NCBI GenBank assembly: GCA_023415715.1
Contig: JAEZJP010000196.1
Span: 1 to 16,478, forward strand
DNA: 16,478 bases
Direction of reading: 5' to 3'
DNA from: Bacillota bacterium
GTDB lineage: Bacteria > Bacillota > Clostridia > Christensenellales > Aristaeellaceae
Below are positions 13,477 to 16,478 of the stretch, one piece after another. Position 1 is the first letter of the stretch; each line of letters begins with the position of its first letter. The notes below the pieces were generated by a model. The model searched no databases and was not told the origin of the DNA. It saw only the letters and a program-made list of their open reading frames with translations. Both the position numbers and the translations under genes were made by a program.

Positions 13477-15684
13477 ATGCGTTTGAAGTGCATAAAGCTT
13501 ATTTTCCTGCTTGCGGCCCTGCTGCTATTGACATCCCTTCCTTTCGCCGCTATTTCGCAAGCTTTGGACGGCTTTCAACTGGTGGATGAAAACGGGCGCC
13601 TTGCGCTGTATATTGATCCGGCCTCGGGACAGGTTATCGTCCAAAACATAGCGGATGGGTATCTGTGGCGCACAAACCCTGAAAAGCCCGATCAAAAGGC
13701 CAAGGGCGTTCATAAAATGACGCTGCAGTCCCAATTGGTGCTCAATTACCAAAGCGACCGGGGCACAGCGCTGTCCGCTCCCTCCCAGGTGGAAAGCGTG
13801 AACAAGGACGGCCTGACGGTGCGTATCGAAAACAAAGCAGCCGTCTGCCGGTACGATTTTGTGAAGGCGGAGATCGCCGTCACCGTCATCTACCGCCTGA
13901 AGGATGACTATGTGGAAATCAGCGTTCCCGTGGACGGCCTGGAAACAAGGGGGGCAAACACCGTTTCCTCCCTGGACATCTGGCCTGCCTTTGACAGTCA
14001 GGATACAACGGCGCAAGGGTACCTGTTCGTTCCGGACGGTTCCGGGGCGTTGATCAAGTACAACAACGGCGAAACCGCCATGGCGGAGTACCGGGCGCAG
14101 CTTTACGGCAAGGATTATGGCGTGGAGGGGCAGGTGGGCTCGGCCTCAGTGCTGCAAATGACCGCACCTAAAAACGAGGCTGTGGCCAGGCTGCCGGTGT
14201 TCGGCAGCGGCGGCCGGGATCACGGGTTCCTGGCGGTGATTACGGAGAATGACGCCAAGGCCGTCATCCATGCCAGGGTATCGAACCTGACCAGCTATAA
14301 CTATGTGTACAGCGAGTTTCAGTATCGCTCAAGCGGCTCCATCATGATGTACAAAAAGGAGTTTGATGCCCGCGTTACCGGCGTCAGCGAGCGGGAGGGG
14401 TTGACCCGCGGCGCGTATACCGTTCGCTACTACTGCCTGACAGGAGAAAGGGAAAGCTCCTATGCGGGGATGGCGGACAGGTACCGGGATTACCTAGTAG
14501 AGGAACAAGGCCTTCAAAAGCGCGTTCAATCAGGGCAGTATCCCCTGTACCTTGATGTATACGGCTATGTGAAAAAGCAGGCGCAGTTCCTGGGCTTCCC
14601 GTACACCAAAGCCTTTTTGCTGACCACCGTTTCCGATATGGAAAGTATGGCTGATGACCTCCAAATCCCTCAAATGGTGGTGCGTTATGTAAATTGGGTC
14701 AAGGACAGCGCCTATGAAAAAATCCCCCAAAGCGTGGAACTGCAAAGCGGCTTGGGAACGGGAGAGCAGCTTACGGCTCTAGCCGGGAAGCTTCAAAATC
14801 AGGGCGGCGGTCTGTACCTCGATTTTGATCTGACAAGGGTGTATAAGGGTGGCAACGGCTTTAACGCCTTGTTTGATGCGGTGCTTTCACCCGTCAACGC
14901 CCCGCAGATGCAATATCAGCTGAATTACGACAGCGCAGCGGTGAACGGGGAGATCCCGCCCTGGTATCTGTTATCCCCCGCCCGCTACCGCTTGTTTGCC
15001 GGAAGGCTGATGGAAAAGTTTAAAGCGTTGAATATCCCAAACCTTTCCCTGGAGGGCCTCGGCGAAATATGCACCAGCGATAACCGCACCGGCGGAACAG
15101 GCAGGGGCGATGTGCCTCAAATCGTCCGGGATACGCTGAACGATGTCATGAAAGTCAGTCCAAGCCTTATGCTGTCTTGCGGCAACAGCTATGCGGCAGC
15201 GCTGGCCTCCCACCTTGTGAATGTTCCCGCCGGCAGCAGCGATTACGCCATCTGCAACGAGACCGTTCCCTTTTACCAGATGGTGTTCCACGGTTACATC
15301 CCTTACGCCATGGGCGCTACGAACCACTATTCCAGCCCCCGGGAGGCGGTTTTGAAATGCCTGGAATACGGCGCCAGCCCCATGTACTCCTTTGTAAAGC
15401 AAAACAAGGAGGAGCTGCTTACCTCCCGGATGATGTTCCTGTACTCCCCCGATTTTGATGCCTGGCGAGATACCGTAAAGCAGGATTACGATACGTTGTA
15501 TCAGGTTTTGGGCCGTGTGGCCACGGAGCGGATAACAGATTATGAGCGCCTTTCCGGTACTGTGACACGAACCGTATACGAAACGCTGGCCGTTTATGTA
15601 AACTTTGGCGAAGAAGCTGTGCTGGCGGACGGGAAAACCGTTCCTGCCCTTGGCTTCCTTGCGGTGGAGGTGAATGCGCCATGA
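13477..15684 (+). CDS. DUF5696-domain secreted protein
   Basis: This 735-residue exported protein has a signal peptide (about 4-29, KLIFLLAALLLLTSLPFAAI). A beta-rich first half follows, with 'RLALYIDPASGQVIVQNIAD' and 'YLWRTNPE'. Then comes the landmark 'GYLFVPDGSGALIKYNNGET' (181-200) that I associate with DUF5696. The second half alternates beta and alpha segments ('YPLYLDVYGYVKKQ', 'GGGLYLDFDLTRVYKG', 'NLSLEGLGEICTSDN', 'LMLSCGNSYAAALA', 'VFHGYIPYAMGATNHYSSP'), the look of a barrel of the glycosidase kind. No named catalytic motif can be assigned. The ATG at 13477 is close to the GGGAG (3 nt). The in-frame TTG at 13483 is 9 nt from it and would remove two residues, so the true start may be there. 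It overlaps the next permease gene by 4 bp (ATGA). Function unknown; an extracellular carbohydrate-related role is inferred from context. Confidence 0.88.
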   Translation: MRLKCIKLIFLLAALLLLTSLPFAAISQALDGFQLVDENGRLALYIDPASGQVIVQNIADGYLWRTNPEKPDQKAKGVHKMTLQSQLVLNYQSDRGTALSAPSQVESVNKDGLTVRIENKAAVCRYDFVKAEIAVTVIYRLKDDYVEISVPVDGLETRGANTVSSLDIWPAFDSQDTTAQGYLFVPDGSGALIKYNNGETAMAEYRAQLYGKDYGVEGQVGSASVLQMTAPKNEAVARLPVFGSGGRDHGFLAVITENDAKAVIHARVSNLTSYNYVYSEFQYRSSGSIMMYKKEFDARVTGVSEREGLTRGAYTVRYYCLTGERESSYAGMADRYRDYLVEEQGLQKRVQSGQYPLYLDVYGYVKKQAQFLGFPYTKAFLLTTVSDMESMADDLQIPQMVVRYVNWVKDSAYEKIPQSVELQSGLGTGEQLTALAGKLQNQGGGLYLDFDLTRVYKGGNGFNALFDAVLSPVNAPQMQYQLNYDSAAVNGEIPPWYLLSPARYRLFAGRLMEKFKALNIPNLSLEGLGEICTSDNRTGGTGRGDVPQIVRDTLNDVMKVSPSLMLSCGNSYAAALASHLVNVPAGSSDYAICNETVPFYQMVFHGYIPYAMGATNHYSSPREAVLKCLEYGASPMYSFVKQNKEELLTSRMMFLYSPDFDAWRDTVKQDYDTLYQVLGRVATERITDYERLSGTVTRTVYETLAVYVNFGEEAVLADGKTVPALGFLAVEVNAP

Positions 15685-16478
15685 TGCGAAGCAAGGCTTA
15701 TGGCAGGCTGAAACGGCGCAAATCCCGCTGGGGATATCTGTTTGTGCTGCCCTGGATGCTGGGCTTTCTTTTCTTCTTTGCCGCGCCTGTGATCCAATCG
15801 CTGTGGTACAGCTTAAGCGACATCAAGATGTCGGACACAGGCTTTGCGCTTACCTTCGTAGGGCTTAACAACTATGCCTTCATGCTTTTGAAGGATTCCA
15901 GGTTCGTGCCCCTTATGACGGATGCGGTGCTGGAAATGCTGTACAAGGTGCCCTTGATTGTGATCCTCAGCCTTTTTATAGCGGTTTTGCTCAACCAGAA
16001 GTTCCGGGGCAAAGGCCTTTTCCGCAGCGTGTTTTTCCTGCCGGTGATCATCACCAGCGGCGTTACGTATGTGATGCTTCAGGGCATCATCAACGGCAAT
16101 ACATTGGGCGCCACGCAAAACGCCTACATCTTTCAAAGCGCGGGGCTTAGAGAGGTGATGCTCAGCGCCAGCCTTCCACTATGGATCGTGAACTTCATTA
16201 ATGAAATCGTAAACAGGGTCTTTGCGCTGATTATGGAATCCGGGGTTCAAATTCTGCTGTTTTTGAGCGGCCTGCAAAAAATCCCCCCCAGCACGTATGA
16301 GGCGGCGCGCATGGAAGGGGCGGGGGAGTGGGATTCCTTCTGGAAGATCACCGTGCCCCAAATGGTACCCATCATGCTGCTCAACGTGGTGTATTCCATC
16401 ATCGATTCCTTTCTGGCCTACGGCACGGAAGAGACGGGCAACCGGGTCATGGCCGCTATCTACCGTACGGGCTTTGGC
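15681..16478 (+). CDS. Sugar ABC transporter permease (second set), 3' end outside window
   Basis: The frame stays open for 266 codons to the window edge. The start ATGATG overlaps the stop of the DUF5696 gene, and a near-perfect GGAGGTGA (15667-15674) lies just before it. The N-terminus is basic, then the first helix 'GYLFVLPWMLGFLFFFAAPV', followed by 'SLWYSLSDIKM', 'FVGLNNYAFML' and further helices. The EAA loop is visible as TYEAARMEGAGEWDSFWKIT, then VPQM. This is a MalF/UgpA-type permease, distinct in sequence from the one at 9584-10534, so the locus encodes at least two transporters or one with alternative permeases. A partner permease and a second binding protein are expected to the right; that is a prediction from gene order in similar loci. 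Confidence 0.93.
   Translation, partial: MMRSKAYGRLKRRKSRWGYLFVLPWMLGFLFFFAAPVIQSLWYSLSDIKMSDTGFALTFVGLNNYAFMLLKDSRFVPLMTDAVLEMLYKVPLIVILSLFIAVLLNQKFRGKGLFRSVFFLPVIITSGVTYVMLQGIINGNTLGATQNAYIFQSAGLREVMLSASLPLWIVNFINEIVNRVFALIMESGVQILLFLSGLQKIPPSTYEAARMEGAGEWDSFWKITVPQMVPIMLLNVVYSIIDSFLAYGTEETGNRVMAAIYRTGFG

Noticed and set aside
1..16478. CRISPR arrays, tRNA or rRNA genes, integrases or transposases
   Set aside because: No regularly spaced repeats, no cloverleaf-like or rRNA sequence recognised, and no open frame with recombinase or transposase motifs.

Overview
The window looks like a chromosomal segment of a low-to-mid GC Gram-positive anaerobe of the class Clostridia, probably a gut or rumen member of the Oscillospiraceae/Christensenellales type. 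Four things suggest this: strong AAGGAGG-type ribosome binding sites, promoters of the TTGACA-17-TATAAT type, several solute-binding-protein transporters with no ATPase beside them, and short palindromic dispersed repeats that are common between clostridial genes. The assignment is inferred from style; no taxonomic marker gene is present.

Left part (1-2180, + strand). The window opens inside the 3' end of a sugar ABC solute-binding protein with a DUF3502-like C-terminus, the last gene of an operon lying to the left. A hairpin and a 126-bp inverted-repeat element follow. Then comes a LacI-family regulator with its own near-consensus promoter.

Middle part (2181-6507, mainly - strand). Two copies of one MITE-like repeat (GTAGGGGCGATTA ends) lie in opposite orientation and bracket about 1.7 kb. 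Between them are a 5'-truncated glycoside hydrolase family 4 gene, clearly a remnant, and a small secreted beta-rich protein with a very strong terminator. To the right of the second copy is a secreted GH13 (alpha-amylase superfamily) enzyme that keeps its catalytic triad.

Right part (6508-16478). A divergent intergenic region holds two near-consensus promoters facing away from each other and three copies of a GGATAAAC half-site. Rightward it drives a tightly packed operon: a very large solute-binding protein carrying two beta-sandwich modules and a helical region N-terminal to the binding domain, two permeases overlapping by 4 bp each, a chimeric NHL-repeat/TPR/YIP1 membrane protein, a DUF5696 secreted protein, and the start of a third permease that runs off the window.

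How they work together (inference). The secreted GH13 enzyme would cut an alpha-glucan or alpha-glucoside outside the cell. The modular binding protein would hold the product and hand it to the permeases, powered by a shared ATPase of the MsmX type encoded elsewhere. The NHL/TPR/YIP1 and DUF5696 proteins are regular companions of such transporters, from memory of related clostridial and Paenibacillus loci, but have no established role. They are the best candidates here for an undescribed component of a carbohydrate-capture system.
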